64,000 nucleotides of DNA from Emydura subglobosa (taxonomy: Eukaryota > Chordata > Testudines > Chelidae), in contig ML680037.1 of the NCBI GenBank assembly GCA_007922225.1, positions 2,586,876 through 2,650,875 on the forward strand, read 5' to 3'. The stretch's first letter is position 1. Every line of letters starts with the position of its first letter. The notes below the pieces were generated by a model, which ran no database searches, was not told where the DNA came from, and saw nothing but the letters and a program-made list of their open reading frames with translations. Below, piece after piece: positions 1-11,983 of this stretch. The position numbers and the translations under genes were made by a program.

Positions 1-2250
1 ATGCCATGGAGGTAGTGCTCCTGTTTAGGGCTCTCCTGTGTTTTCATCATCTCTATTAAAGTAAGGATAGGAAATGATAGTTGTGCCAATCTCAGTTTTT
101 CATTAAAGTCTACGACTGCTGGCAAAAAGTCTAATTCCAAGTCCTTGCTAGAAATCATAGAAGATATGAAATACAGTATCTCACCTTTCCATATTTCCAG
201 TTTCTGGTAACTAAATAATATGTTCTCAACAGCATTTTCTAAAATATTTGGGAATCTGTATTTTTAGACAGTGAAGATTGTTTTAAGTCTGGGATTAAAC
301 AGTTAACACTTGCATTTATTTATTTTTAAATGCTCCAGACTTGACACTTTTTTATGAGGCAAGATGCTGTCTTATGGCCCTCCTGTTATTTAAACTTTTG
401 GGTGGGCAGAATAAACCCATTCCCAGGTTTTTCACATGTAAATAAAATTTTAAAATATGTGTATTATAAATCTGAAATTTAGATGCAATTATTTAATTCC
501 TTACCATTTACCAAATCCCTTTATCTTCCAAGAGGTCCACAGAGGATTCCTATAGGTGCTCCAGGAAGTTCCTACATCTTCACCATGGCATGATTCATAA
601 ATGACAACCTTTCTGATGTACACAGCATCTAAATGAAGAAAAAGGTAATATTCCTATGGTCTTGCAGGTGCATCATCATTAAAAATGGAAAATTCTAACG
701 TCTCCCTTTTATCTTACATCTCTAATGGAAATACCCTATAATCTATGTGATTCCAAAAATCTAAACCAAGTAGGAGGTTCTGAGAAATTTAGCTGAATAA
801 AAATTAATAAACATGGACATTGCTTTGCAAGCAACAGGATGTCTTTCAAACCCTGGGAGGGCCTGGTCTGTCCTTTCAAAGGACAAAGCAAGATGACAGA
901 TACTGACTGTAGAAGCTTTAACTTGCATATAGTTTTAGGAAGTAGATCATCAGCTGTGTAAGCTGACATAGGGCCATCAAGTTCTGCTCTTAAGAATATT
1001 AGATTTGTTATATAAATTATGTCTTAATGTGACTGGAAGATGTGCAATACACAGAATAACCTAGGATGATTTATTTTAATGGACTGATTGCTTCTTAGCC
1101 TTCTGGGATGGACTTCTTTTGTGGCAGTAAAAGTACACAACAACGTGCAGTAGGGGGAGTGAGGAATGACTTGTCTGAAGCTGTCTGATGCTATAAGGGG
1201 AATTTGAAATAAGGAGATATAGAACTGGGTGGTTAGTGGTTAGTTTGTATTGCATTTCTCCTACTACTTCTTAAGAAAATCCATGATCTAAACAAGTTCT
1301 TAATTAATCTATGTATCTAATCTAATCTAATCTAATTTATTTTATTACACAGGACACAGTAGTGATTCAAAATTAGGGACCATATCTGAGAATCTTGCTT
1401 AAACACAGTTTCAGCATAGTTCCAGCAAAATGGTTCTAGCATAGGAGGGGACCAACCTGTTTTAGAAAAAAATATTAGAAACCATGTTGTATCCTAGGTA
1501 AATCAACCAGATCATCAACCAAATGTGGCAAAGTATTAACAAAAAAATTAATAACATGCAAAATGTTTATAAAGGCATATGAAAGCTTTTTAAAAAGCTC
1601 TAAACTGCAGAGAATTTTGTGATAAGATGCACAATTATGTGACCATCATCTTAAGAGTTTTCAGTTCAGTTAAATTATTTTACTGAGCTATCTATTCTCA
1701 TAAGAGCATCCCCCAGATGCTGGGTCACAACCACTTGTCCAGACCTTTTTCAAGTAAGATGCACTTAAACATGATAAAAATCAGAAAACACTTCCAGAAA
1801 CTGAAAAATCAGACTGTTGATCCTGTGTCACTGATAAATAGGCTGCCTTGGATAATCTTTCAGCATGTTTGTTGTTGTTGAAAGGGCTACATAGAGGACA
1901 ATTGCTCAAGTACATGAATTCATTAGGTAAATAAATCTGTTTCATACTGAAACAGTTCTTTGTTTGGAAGCAGCATGATTTTTTTTCTTTTATCACATCA
2001 GACTAGGAGTTTACCCTCCAACAAGAAACTGTCAGCTCTTTTCATTGCCTCTTGTATCGTCCACTCTATTGCAACATCTTTGAGCCTATCAGACAGTAAC
2101 ACAGCATACTGTATATATTGCTCAAGACCCTTCACAGTATTCCTTCAGTGTTATGATGTCTTTACCAAATATGCAATCTCATCATCTTAAGGAACGAAAA
2201 TATGGGCAGCTGGAAATGTGACATGACTTACCCTCATGAGAATAAACCGT
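1..2250. other. unique intergenic or intronic DNA
   Basis: AT-rich sequence with stop codons in every frame and no family I recognise. The open frames are short and show no conserved motif. One short pentanucleotide repeat lies at 1316-1335. The segment ends where the terminal repeat of the Harbinger element begins. Confidence 0.6.
1316..1335. repeat. (TCTAA)4 microsatellite
   Basis: Four perfect tandem copies of TCTAA, followed by a T-rich run. Confidence 0.9.
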
Positions 2251-2535
2251 GGGCAGGTCTACACTACAAAGTTAAGTCGACTTAATGTAACTTGACATCC
2301 AGCCATCGCAGTAATTAAGTAGGTCATGCGTGTTCACACCACGCTTCTTGTGTCAGTGGAGTGCAGCTTCATGAGCAGTGCTTGCATCAATGCACAGAGC
2401 AGTGCATCATGGGTAGCTCTCCCGCAGTGCAACTAGCTGAAGAGGCTTTTGGGAAGGGCTTGCAATGCCTCATGGGACCAAAACATGGTCTCGGGAAGGA
2501 ATCTTCTTTCGTATGGGTTGGGTAGGTAGCAATGA

Positions 2536-2900
2536 TTACAAATTTATATCTAGGTTTGATAACCAGCACACTGCTGCAGCAATGAGCTGGTGAATGTTCT
2601 TCAGGCCCCTGGTGAAAGAATGAAGGGGACATTTAGATATGATGTGTTCCACCATTTGTGACTGGTGACAACAATCGCATACAGATGTTTGCCTCATTTT
2701 CCATTTAAAGAGGGTTTGTCCACATCTCCCATGAGATATCCTGATGCGATTCAATCTGCACCAGCAGAGGGGTAACGGGAACATGGCTTTGGCCTCCCAT
2801 GATGCAGTTTCCTCCCTCTCTACCCTGATATCAATGGCAAACAACCCAGACTTTCTTGTGCCTTTTTTCAAAAGCCTGGCTTAGCCACGCTTACGCCATA
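2536..2900 (-). pseudogene. non-LTR retrotransposon reverse-transcriptase C-terminal fragment
   Basis: On the minus strand a frame of about 110 codons ends at a stop near 2536. Its C-terminal part carries RISHGRCGQTL, then CDCC, QMVEHIISKCPL and a final A..WL..LDINL. Known family pattern: LINE proteins of jockey-related type end with R-T-G-x-G-R, a Cys/His cluster (CxC...H....CP) and an AxxWLxxL tail. It is not the CR1 C-terminus seen elsewhere in the window. The fragment sits inside the Harbinger element, so it either inserted there or was captured. The family name is uncertain. Confidence 0.65.
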
Positions 2901-3099
2901 GTTCGATAAGCATGGACCTTGGTCAGCTGTGCACTCTTGTTGTGAGCATTACAAACACCTCGCGCCTTATCCTGCAGTATGTACAGGAGCCACTGCCTAG
3001 AACATTGTGATGTCATTCAAGCAGCCTGCTGCAAGCCAAAGAATGAAACAATTCCCAGCTGCTGTTGACAGTCGCATAGCAACTGAACATGGTGGAGCA

Positions 3100-4125
3100 C
3101 CATTTCTGGTCCTTGGAAACAAGCGCTGACTGGTGGGATCACATTGTTATGCAGCTATGGGATGATGAGCAGTGGCTGCAGAACTTTTGAATGTGGAAGG
3201 CCACTTTCCAGGAATTTTGTGCAGAGCTTTCCCCAACACTGACACATAGCAACACTAAAATGAGATCTGCTCTGACAGTGGAGAAGTAAGAGGCGATTGC
3301 ACTGTGGAAGCTTTCAATGCCAGATCGCTACTGGTCAGTGAGGAATCAATTTGCAGTTGGTAAATCCACCATGGGAGTTGTTGTGATCCAAGTGTGCAGG
3401 GCCATTAATTGACTTCTGCTAAGAAGGATAGTGACTCTGGGCAACATTCAGGACATAGTGGATGGTTTTGCCATGATGGGGTTTCCTAACTGTGGTGGGG
3501 CGATAGATGGCATGCATATCACTATATTGGCACCAGACCACCTTGCCAAAGAGTACATAAACCAGAAACGATACTTTTCAATGGTATTGCAAGCACTGGT
3601 GGATCACAGGGGGCGTTTCACCAACATCAGTGTGGGATGGTCAAAAAAGGTGCATCTTTAGGAACTCAAGTCTGTTCAGAAAGCTGCAATCAGGAACTTT
3701 CTTTCCAGATCGCAAAATAACCATTGATGATGTTGAAATGCCGATAGTGATCCTGGGAGACCCAGCCTACCCCTTGTTCCCATAGCTCCTGAATCCGTAC
3801 ACTGGCCACCTGCACAGTAGTAAGGAGCAGTTCAACAATAGGCTGAGGAAGTGCAGAATGGTTGTGGAATGTGCCTTTGGATGTTTAAAGGGTCGCTGAT
3901 GCAGTTTGCTTACTAGGTGAGACCTCAGTGAAAGCAATAATCCCCAGTGTTTTTGCTGTGTGCTGCATAATATCTGTGAAGCAAAGGGAGAGAAGTTACC
4001 ACAGGGTTGGGCGTAGAGGCAGATAGGCTGGCAGCTAATTGTGAGCAGCCAGATACCAGGGCAATAAGAAGAGCCTGGTGAAGATCTCTGCGTCTCTGGG
4101 AGGATTTGAAAACCCATTTCAGTAA
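3100..4125 (+). pseudogene. HARBI1-like Harbinger transposase, degenerate
   Basis: Reading across frames gives WWDHIVMQLWDDEQWLQNF, then KMRSALTVEK, GNIQDIVDGFAMMGFPNC, GGAIDGMHITILAPDHLAKE and YFSMVLQALVDHRGRF. The GAIDG block contains the first catalytic Asp of the DDE domain. The later VVECAFGCLKGR block carries the catalytic Glu in another frame. The middle block, usually HDAR.F.N, is destroyed: after VGWSKKVHL comes a stop. Several in-frame stops lie in the first 100 codons, and the C-terminus (DRLAANCEQPDTRAIRRAW) is still readable. The longest clean piece is 3431-3661. The protein would cut and join transposon DNA; this copy cannot encode it. Confidence 0.85.
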
Positions 4126-4619
4126 TGAGCCATAGTAATGTGCACTGTTTATCTGTGTTGTGCCTTCCCATACCATCCCCTCCATTGCATCAATTTCCCT
4201 GTACCTCCCTTCCCCCTAAGCCCCAATGATTGTAATAAATAAAGAGGATTTGATCATGGGCAAATGATGTGATAAAATTGGGAGGAGAGAAACAAATTCA
4301 GCTTGTCTATGAAAGCACAGAAGTCTTGCTCATCAGAGGTCTTTGAATGGCCACCTTTTGTTCTTAGTATCCTCCCCTGGCGGTGAGTGGAAGGGTTACT
4401 GCACCTTCCTCCCCACCCATCTCTGCCTCCTAGAATGTTTGGGGGAGCGGGATTGGGAGCAGGGCAATGCTTGCAGGCCATTCTGCAGGGCTGTGCAGGC
4501 AGTCTAGCCTCAAGCTGCTTTTTCTTGAAGTTCAAACAGATGCCTCAACAAGTCTGATTGGTCCTTCATAATCCACAGCATCTCACCCTGTGTGGCACAC
4601 TCATGCTCCTGGGCTGCTC

Positions 4620-4850
4620 CCCTGCTCTCTCTGTCCATGTCATTTTTCAGACAATGACATTCTCCAGATTTTTAGTTCTGTGTCAGCTGTCCCAGAAGCA
4701 TTCATTAGCTTTGCGACCATGTCATCACGTGTCCTCTTGTCCACCATCTAATCTGCAAAAGCCTCTCTGCTGGTGTGGGGAATATGCTGAAGGCCAAGCT
4801 TTCACTCTAAGGTATGCAAAGCATTGTCAGCACATACACTGGGTCTAGTT
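4620..4850 (-). pseudogene. Myb/SANT-like Harbinger protein, C-terminal exon remnant
   Basis: The minus strand reads TRDDMVAKLMNASG followed by ELKIWRMSLSE before a stop. This corresponds to the charged helical tail of the Myb/SANT-like partner protein in this transposon family (pattern TRDDMF..LM..S...........W...M.ES). It lies downstream, on the same strand, of the exon at 5805-6330, and the intervening kilobase reads as non-coding. Frame breaks occur, and I could not fix the acceptor site. Confidence 0.5.
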
Positions 4851-5804
4851 CAAGGTTGCTATTTAAAAATACTCCCCTTATTACACTCAAGTGCAAGCCA
4901 GAACATAATAAGAATCGCTAGGTATTCAATGAATCAGTTTGCTGTTCCAGCCATGCTGAATACTGCCCAGTGCCATGGGCAATGGGACTTGCACTGCAAC
5001 ACATGGGAAACCCACGTTGGGAGCACAGGGGGACAGGTGGGCAATGACACCACCCCTTAGGAACATGGTGGTTGTTTTGAGATGGGGGACCAGCATTAAG
5101 CCTCCCAAAGTGCATTCTCTGAGGCAGCTCCAGGGGAAGGAGCGGTTTACAGCTAGAGAGAACACAGAAAGCCCATCCCCTTAATGCTGCTGGTAGTAGT
5201 CACCCTGGACTTGCAGAATCTGAGGTCAATGCCGATCCCTGCCAACCAAACCACTGGCATGTTAGGGAAACTGTGGTTGAGGGACCCGAAAGTCACCATG
5301 GGTGGTGGATCACATGCTCTACTGTTTGCAATACAATCACTTGTAATGAAAACTTCTACCGTTTCCCCCATGTGACCCTACTTGATATCTTTCTCCTGAG
5401 GGTAACAAAGGAGACAAGGGAGGAGATGCTGCAAGTATCTGGGTATAGAGCTGGTCCTTACGCTGCTATGCATAGATGCCAGCAGAGTTAATACTGGAGT
5501 GGTGTCAGAAAGTGTCCTGCTGTGGTGGAAAAAAATAAGGCAACCCTCCCCAGAAACCTTCTGCAAAGGATTTCAGAGTACCTCCATGAAAGTTTCCCAG
5601 AGATCTCTGTGGAGGATTCCTGAGTCAACCCTGTGCACATAAACAGTCTTTTTCAGGGAGGCGGGTGGGGGGTTGGGGCACCTTCTGTGTAGCTGGAGCA
5701 GTCACTGGGAAGCAGATATCCACTGCACCTCACTTATTCTTCAGATTAAACATAAAATATAAGCGCATGTAACCCTTACAGTTTGATTGGAATTGCATAC
5801 TCAC

Positions 5805-6330
5805 CAGAGGTGCTTTTCCCAGATCACGCTTCGCCACCATACTGTCCTGCAACCAGCTGGCTCCAGGGTTAAAAACGGTTCTTGGGGAGAATGGATCCAC
5901 CACTCGTCTGTCTCCCATTCTCCTCCTCCTTATTATCCAGAATGTCCTCCTTGTTGTTGCCTAATGTGGCCCAGGGCTCAGACTCCTGGGAGATATCCAT
6001 GCTGCATTTAGGGTTGATGGGGTTGCCATCAAAAATTGCATGCAGCTCATTGTAGAAGTCGCATGTCTCTGGTACAGAACCAGAACAACTGTTGGCCTCC
6101 CTTGTCTTCTGGTACACCTTCCAAAGTGCTTTGATTTTCACACGGCACTGCTGTGTGTCCCTGCTGTAGCCCTTCTCCCCCATGCCCTACACAATCTTTT
6201 TGTAGATGTCAATGTTTCTATGGCTGGATCGGAGCTGTGCCTGCACAGACGCTTCTCCCTGGAGACCAATAAGGTCCATCACCTCCCGTGTACTCCAGGC
6301 TGGATCATGTTTGTGGTGTTGAGTTGCCAT
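5805..6330 (-). pseudogene. Myb/SANT-like DNA-binding gene of Harbinger, exon 1
   Basis: An ATG at 6330 opens a frame with AWSTREVMDLIGLQGE, LRSSHRNIDIYKKI, one TAG stop at 6187-6189, then GYSRDTQQCRVKIKALW and YQKTREANSCSGS. This is the trihelix Myb/SANT-like fold (W..RE..DLI, then C..K.K.L...Y). Family knowledge: Harbinger elements encode such a protein, which binds the transposon ends and carries the transposase into the nucleus. The frame continues to a stop at about 5869. A GTGAGT splice donor follows at 5804, matching the exon structure of the copy at the right end of the window. It runs opposite to the transposase. Confidence 0.8.
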
Positions 6331-6723
6331 GATCAACTAGGCTGGTGAGCTCTCCACACTGATCAAACAGGAAATGGGAATGCAAAAGTTCCTGGAGCTT
6401 TAACAGTGGAGAGGTTGTTTCCTGTGTACCTGGATACTGTGCAATGGAGTTGAAAACAATCTCCAGAACGTTCACAGTGGCCATTGTGGGACACATCCTG
6501 GAGGCCAATTTAGTTGATTTATACAATGCTGCAACTGCACTGCCTCTCTGTTAACTCATCAACATCGAATTAAACACTATGCCTGTTATGGAGGTGGAGT
6601 AATTAAGTCAACATTACAGGCGAGTTACGTTGGTGGCGGGGACCTGGTAGTGTGGATGCATACCTAGTTAAGTCAACATAAGGCAGCTTCCATTGACCTA
6701 AGTTTGTAGTGTAGACCAGGTTC

Positions 6724-8204
6724 ATGACATGTTTAGTACGCATAAGAAAGTAAATTTAAAAGCCTGTATTTTTCCATTAGTCATGTTGGTTAGAGATTAG
6801 TTGGTACTTTGCACAGCTGATGCAATGAGAGCTACATAATGACATGGATAGACAGAGTGATAGATTCAGGGATAGGTGGCTGGATGGCTTTGTCATATTT
6901 TTTCTGGAAAAATTATACAGTTCTTGTTTCCTCTAAGGCAAAGTTCTTTTGATATTGCTATACATATGATAGTGATATACATACTTACCACTCTGGTAAC
7001 AGAAACAGAAAGGGTGCCATTTTCAACTGTTTCTCAGTATTTATTCATATTGTAAACTCATTTATTAAAGTGGCCATTTTCCTTTTCCTCAGAGCAAATT
7101 ATATTTCAATGTTAAAGGAAACGCAAGCAATCTACTTCATAATTGTGTATCAGCAAATTTTGTCCATTTTATTAGAAATCTGGTTAAAAACCCTTACATA
7201 TGTAACAGCACTTCAAATATTATTATTCGTTTATTATTATTATTGTGATCAAACCTGTATTCCTCATCCAGGCAATGCCTAAATATAGAGCAAATGACAA
7301 TCCCTGTGTCCAAGACCTTTCAATATAAAATCGAGTTGAACTTTTACTCATGGAAGTGGGGTGATGTTGGATTAGACGTTTCTGGGCCAACCCTGAATAG
7401 CACCATTAAGGGATGAATGCAGAAGTGTTTGAATAGTAAACATTGGAGGGGTATGTTTAAATAAGAAGCTATTTCAATTATATCTTTTAAAAAATCATAA
7501 GAACATTTATTTAAATTAGTTTTGTACAAACATTTATTTTCCTGTAAGAATGAAAGCTTTTTGGGACAGAGCACTAATAATTGTTTGGCAAATTTATGTT
7601 TTTACAGCACCATGCATGTAGGCTTGACAGTGCTATTAATGTTAATAAGAACTTAATTAACCTGAATTTTGGGACTGAATTAAAGTGTTTGCCTATCAGT
7701 TGATTTTGACCTTTTTTATTGGGAAAAAAATGGTTATATGACTTCTGTTATTTCTTTGTTTTCTGAATTTTATTCAGTGAAAAGGCAGGCATAACAAGCA
7801 CAGGTTTTTTGTAACTCTTCTGCACACAGCTCATTTCAGATCTGCAATCTCCTTGTTCCACCTCGTGAAATGGCCAATTACACTTAATTGTGCCAAGTAG
7901 TAGAATAGTGTTTTGATGCAGTGCAATGTCAACTGGTGACAAAAATTAACACAACAAACCCATTTCACTAGGGACAAAATCCGTGGTTGAACTCTTAGCT
8001 CCAGAGATCTGATGTGTCGATCCATTCTGCTATAGCACATAAATAACCACTCTTCCCAATGTCTAATTTGGAAGGATTTTAAAACCAGTTACTTCCTTTC
8101 ACAACATTATGTTTGAGAATTAGAATCTGTCTAAATTACTTATTTTAAAAGCCTTCAGATTTGAGATTTTTAATGTTGATATGTGACATTCAAGTTTGTC
8201 TGGT
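6724..8204. other. unique AT-rich DNA
   Basis: No coding signal or recognised repeat. Short TTATTATTATT runs occur near 7220-7245. Confidence 0.5.
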
Positions 8205-8527
8205 CTGATCTTTAAGGTCAGGCTCTGTTCACTCTATTCACTTTATACACTGCCATGCTGGGTCGGCAGGAGATACGCAAGCTACATACTGTAGAATTAG
8301 TATCTCCCGTCTATTTACTTACGCTCCCTTACCGCAGCATCTTTACTGTGCTGCACCGACGGCAAAGGCTCTCCGGTCGAAGCAGCGTTACTCTTTTCCA
8401 GGGTGTGGAGTTATTGTGTTGACTGGCGAGCACTTCCAGGATCGATTGAGCGGGTCTCCATTGGCTGCTCAATCGATCCCATTGTGGCAATCCTTGGAGC
8501 CCGATGCTGCGGAATCAGTGTAGACAT
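8205..8527. mobile_element. MITE-like element, right end preserved
   Basis: A locally GC-rich block with CpG-containing words (CGATTGAGCGG, CTCAATCGATCC) contrasts with the flanks. It ends in AGTGTAGACATACC, the terminal signature shared by other short elements here. The left boundary is not clear. It has no coding capacity. It is probably a non-autonomous DNA element moved by another transposon. Confidence 0.5.
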
Positions 8528-9032
8528 ACCCTGAGCTGCACAAACCTAGCTCACACATTGCTTCTGCTGATACCACAAAGAAAAGTTAATGAATTGCAAG
8601 AGGTGCAGAAATAAGCAATTGTCTAAAATACTGAAAGGCTTCCAGAACAGGGTGATAAGGGCTCAATTTAGCTCTGGAGCAGGCTCAACTGTTATTGAAG
8701 TCCATAAGAGTGGCACTCATATCAGCAACGAACTGGGTCCCCACTGTCTATCAAATGTGCATCATTATCGTGACAATATGTTCTAGTCCTGGTTAATTCT
8801 GATCAAACTCAGTTTGCTGACTGGCCAAATCTCAGGAAGCACCAGAAAATGTACCCAATTTGGCACTGTGTTCTGCATTACTGATGCTACAAGGAATGTT
8901 TTTTCTCTCTCCTCATATGGATACGGTACAATTAGTATGCAGTGTAATACTGGAGTCAATGCAGAAGAGTAGAGTGTGTGTTCCCTCTATCAGGAAGAAG
9001 ATGTTTTGGAAGGAAATAATTTCACCCCCTAT
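8528..9032. other. unique DNA before the solo LTR
   Basis: No recognised repeat. The short open frames at 8589 and 8860 look random. Confidence 0.4.
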
Positions 9033-9037
9033 GTTCT

Positions 9038-9291
9038 TGTAATTGAAAGCTAAACTGTATTGTACTGTTCAGCCACGAGGTGGTGCTGTGTGTAACATAC
9101 ATTATTTACATTAACTTCAGCCATACCTGGCAGAACATTAAAATATCTTACACTGAGCATGTATGGTGTGTCTCTTTCTGGGAGAAGGAAGCTTTGTGGC
9201 CAGTCCATATCTGGTACAGAAGCTTGGCCTGCTATTAGCAGTCCTGCTACTAGCAGTCCTGCAACCTGTCATGTACACAGTGCACAAGACA
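9038..9291 (+). mobile_element. gypsy-type solo LTR with 5-bp duplication
   Basis: The 254-bp unit begins TGTAATTGAAAGC and ends AAGACA, so it has TG...CA termini. It is flanked on both sides by GTTCT (9033-9037 and 9292-9296), the target duplication expected of an LTR element. The first half matches the LTR copies at 24079 and 25700 (GCTAAACTGTATTGTACTG; CAGCCATACCTGGCAGAACA). No internal region remains, so it arose by recombination between two LTRs. Confidence 0.85.
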
Positions 9292-9296
9292 GTTCT

Positions 9297-9854
9297 AAAT
9301 AGAGGGACTCAAGCTGTGAAGTTCTGAACCTGAACTTTCTGCACATGTGAGGATGGCCAGCTCTGAGTTTTTGGTTTATGCCGTTATTATAGAGAGGTTG
9401 TATCCATGGTCTCACTGAAAGGCTGATTTTTTTAACCCCTTGTAAGTCAAAACCAAAAAAGCTTAATGCTTTCAAATTTAGGGAGGTTAATGTCTTTGAG
9501 GTTGATTTACAGGTGAAAGCTTATAAATAATGAACTTACAACTGTGGGACATGACACTGAGGGAGAGACTTTTGTCCAGGTACAATGAAATAACCTCCCT
9601 GTAATCCCCATGTAAGACCAACTTTCTTCACAAGTTCCCCTCTCCCAATATGCTGAGGTTCTGTGGAAGGTTCAGAGGCCTTCAAGCCTCTTTTGGTGTT
9701 TAAGGTATCTTTGCTTAGGGCACATTATCCCACCCTGGCTTTTCAGGGAGAATCTGCTTGGCAGGCCTGTTTGCTGAAGTCCTCCCCGTGGCTTCCTCTG
9801 GGCAATGGGTGACTTGCTCAAACTCTCTTTCTGTAGGAACAGGTCCCAGAAGAC
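9297..9854. other. unique DNA
   Basis: Nothing recognised. The few short open frames are on both strands and overlap the next element. Confidence 0.4.
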
Positions 9855-10163
9855 TCTTAAATGTTTATACTGCAATAAAAGAGCCACGACCTGGCTCTGG
9901 CTGTCTCAGGTCAGTTGACTCGGGCTCACAAGGCTCATGATGCAGGACTAAAAATTGCAGAGTAGACCTTTGGCATGGGCTGGAACTCAGGCTCTGAGAC
10001 CCCCCCGAGATGGGAGGGTCCTAGAGTCTGGGCTTCAGCCTCAGGCTGATCATCGACACTGCTGTTTTTAGCCTTGCAGCTGGAGCTCTGCAAGCCTGAG
10101 TCAATTGACGTGGGCTCTGAGCTTTGGTGCTGCAGGTGTTTTATTGCAACGTAGACATACCCC
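9855..10163. mobile_element. palindromic MITE (TCTACACTGCAAT family)
   Basis: The ends are inverted: TTTATACTGCAATAAAAGAG at the left, and at the right the complement GGTATGTCTACGTTGCAATA. The body is rich in GGCTCTGG and CCTGAGTCAATTGACG words that recur inverted. Other copies lie near 17602, 49574 and 56955. There is no open frame, so it is non-autonomous. Confidence 0.65.
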
Positions 10164-10684
10164 TACAGTCCAACAGCTGCCAGTGCTACTGATCCTTTAA
10201 CTCACTCTGATGCTGAAGTAACCCCAGGCTGTCTGAGGCTGACAGGAAAGCCCCATGACATACACACTTTGTAAGGCATGTTCATCAGAGATGATGCCCC
10301 CAAAACAAAAATGCCAAACACAGCAAAATCAGGAAAAAAATTACTGACTGTAAGGACAAGGGTTTGAAATAAAGCCTGATAAGTAGTGCTGGAGCTATTT
10401 TTTTCTGGTGTAAATAACATTGAACCTGCTCATTTTCCGTTGCTCCCTGCTAGCTGTTCCTGCACAGAATTAGATTCTATCTGATAGCAGCACAGCATTG
10501 CTAGGCAATGTTGCTAGGCAGCGTCATGTGCTACATATGGGTGGTCAGCCACCCCGGCGTGACGGTCAAGAACTAAATTAATTTTGTGTACACTATACAT
10601 GCTTTTAGCTTTAATTTTGTATTGAAATAATGGCGGAACAGATTAGGAATAAATGAAAACCACTTAGAGAGGTGTTAGGGAATT

Positions 10685-10765
10685 GTTCAATATAGGCTTG
10701 ATCCTGCACCCATTGAAGTCAATGGTATAACTCCCAGTGACTTTAACAGACAGGATCGGGCACTA
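10685..10765. repeat. short palindromic repeat with CATTGAAGTCAATGG core
   Basis: It reads GATCCTGCACCCATTGAAG, then a self-complementary centre, then CAGTGACTTTAACAGACAGG and ATCG. Similar modules recur at 32285, 54680 and 55665 in this window. Confidence 0.55.
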
Positions 10766-10904
10766 CTTTGATGAGTGCAGCTAACTGTGCCTCTCAAAGC
10801 AGGCGATTTAGTGCTTAGGCTGATCAGTTTCTAGACTTGTTCCATGCTGTGAGCCTCACTACCTGACAAAACCCGCCTGAAATTAGCACCTAGAAACTAT
10901 GATA

Positions 10905-11050
10905 TTGAGTATTATGTATTATTGTTGTTATTTGTATGCCCTAGCACCTAGGAGTCCTAGTCATGGACCAGGACCCCATTCTACCAGGTACTGTACAAAT
11001 ACAGAACGAAAAAAAAAGGCCCTAACCCCAAGGAGCTTTCAATGTAAGTA
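10905..11050. repeat. old interspersed repeat remnant
   Basis: TATTATTGTTGTTATTTGTA precedes a segment with CACCTAGGAGTCC, CCCCATTCTACC, GGTACTGTACAAATACAGAA and CCCCAAGGAGCTTTCAATG. The same block order occurs near 48025-48130, which shows a dispersed family. I cannot give a reliable family name. Confidence 0.5.
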
Positions 11051-11983
11051 TAAAACAAGAAACAGTTGGATACACCGGGCGGGAGTATAAGGAAACAATG
11101 AGACAATATTGGTGATAGGCATTGATTACACAAATTAAATTAGAGAAGTACACCCGTCTTTAATTTATGGTAAGGAATGAGTTTTAAGAACAATTTGCTC
11201 CTTTCAAAAACCTTAATTTTTAATTCTGCCCAAATTCAGTATCTGGAGCAATACAGAGATGAGGGCAGGTGCATGAATATGTCTTATTCTAACCCATTCT
11301 TATCCAGAGTTTGTTCCTAGTTGGAGTTGAGATGTTTCCAGTGCATATATGTGTGTGGTGGGGAAGGGGGCAGGGTAACTTTTGATACCTTTTGACAATT
11401 GTTTTTTCCATTTGTGGGTACAAAGAAAATATATCAAACTCTAGCAACAGTTTATGTTCAGTAGGACAAATTCTGCCCTCAGATGCATGAACTTGACTCC
11501 CTTTCAAGCATATGGGAGTTGCTACAACAAATACAGAATTTGACCCATTACTTGAAAAACACATGTTTCAGTTTGAGTCAAGCCATGAACGTGTTTGCTG
11601 GAGAGCTCCCTGGTGTGATAACAGACACTATTTGACTCCACAAATAAAATGGTTGGGCCAAATCCTGAATGATCCTCAGTACCTGACATCAATGGCAGTT
11701 GCAGTGTCACAATAGTTGTTGTAGTGCTTGAACCACTAACACAATTGCATCACTGAATGGAATCAAGGTCTTTTGATTATGATTCTACAGTTTGACATAA
11801 GCCATGTCCTTGTACAATGCTTTCGAAGACATGATTTGCTGGATAGTTTGTTAAATCAAAAAAGTGTTTCTCTGTCTGTGTGCTTTGTGGGTTTAAATGT
11901 AGACTGGGAGAGATATAAGAGTTCTGAGCTTCACAGCACTTTATTTCACAGGTGGGATGAGGCCCTGCTGATTGTGAGACAAA

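Larger units (their letters stand above)
2251..6723 (+). mobile_element. PIF/Harbinger transposon, near full length, decayed
   Basis: The two ends form imperfect terminal inverted repeats. The left end reads GGGCAGGTCTACACTACAAA; the reverse complement of the right end reads GAACCTGGTCTACACTACAA. Between them lie a HARBI1-like transposase remnant on + (about 3100-4125) and a Myb/SANT-like gene on - (exon 1 about 5805-6330, exon 2 about 4620-4850), the usual two-gene content of PIF/Harbinger elements. AATAAA signals near 4234 follow the transposase. I cannot see a convincing 3-bp target duplication. A LINE fragment at 2536-2900 interrupts the left part. Stops and frame changes show it is no longer active. 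Confidence 0.85.
10164..11983. other. mostly unique DNA with two short repeat remnants
   Basis: An imperfect palindrome with the CATTGAAGTCAATGG core lies at about 10685-10765. A remnant with CACCTAGGAGTCCTAG...CCCCATTCTACCAGGTACTGTAC lies at about 10905-11050 and resembles the tail at 48025-48130. I see nothing else that I can name. Confidence 0.45.
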
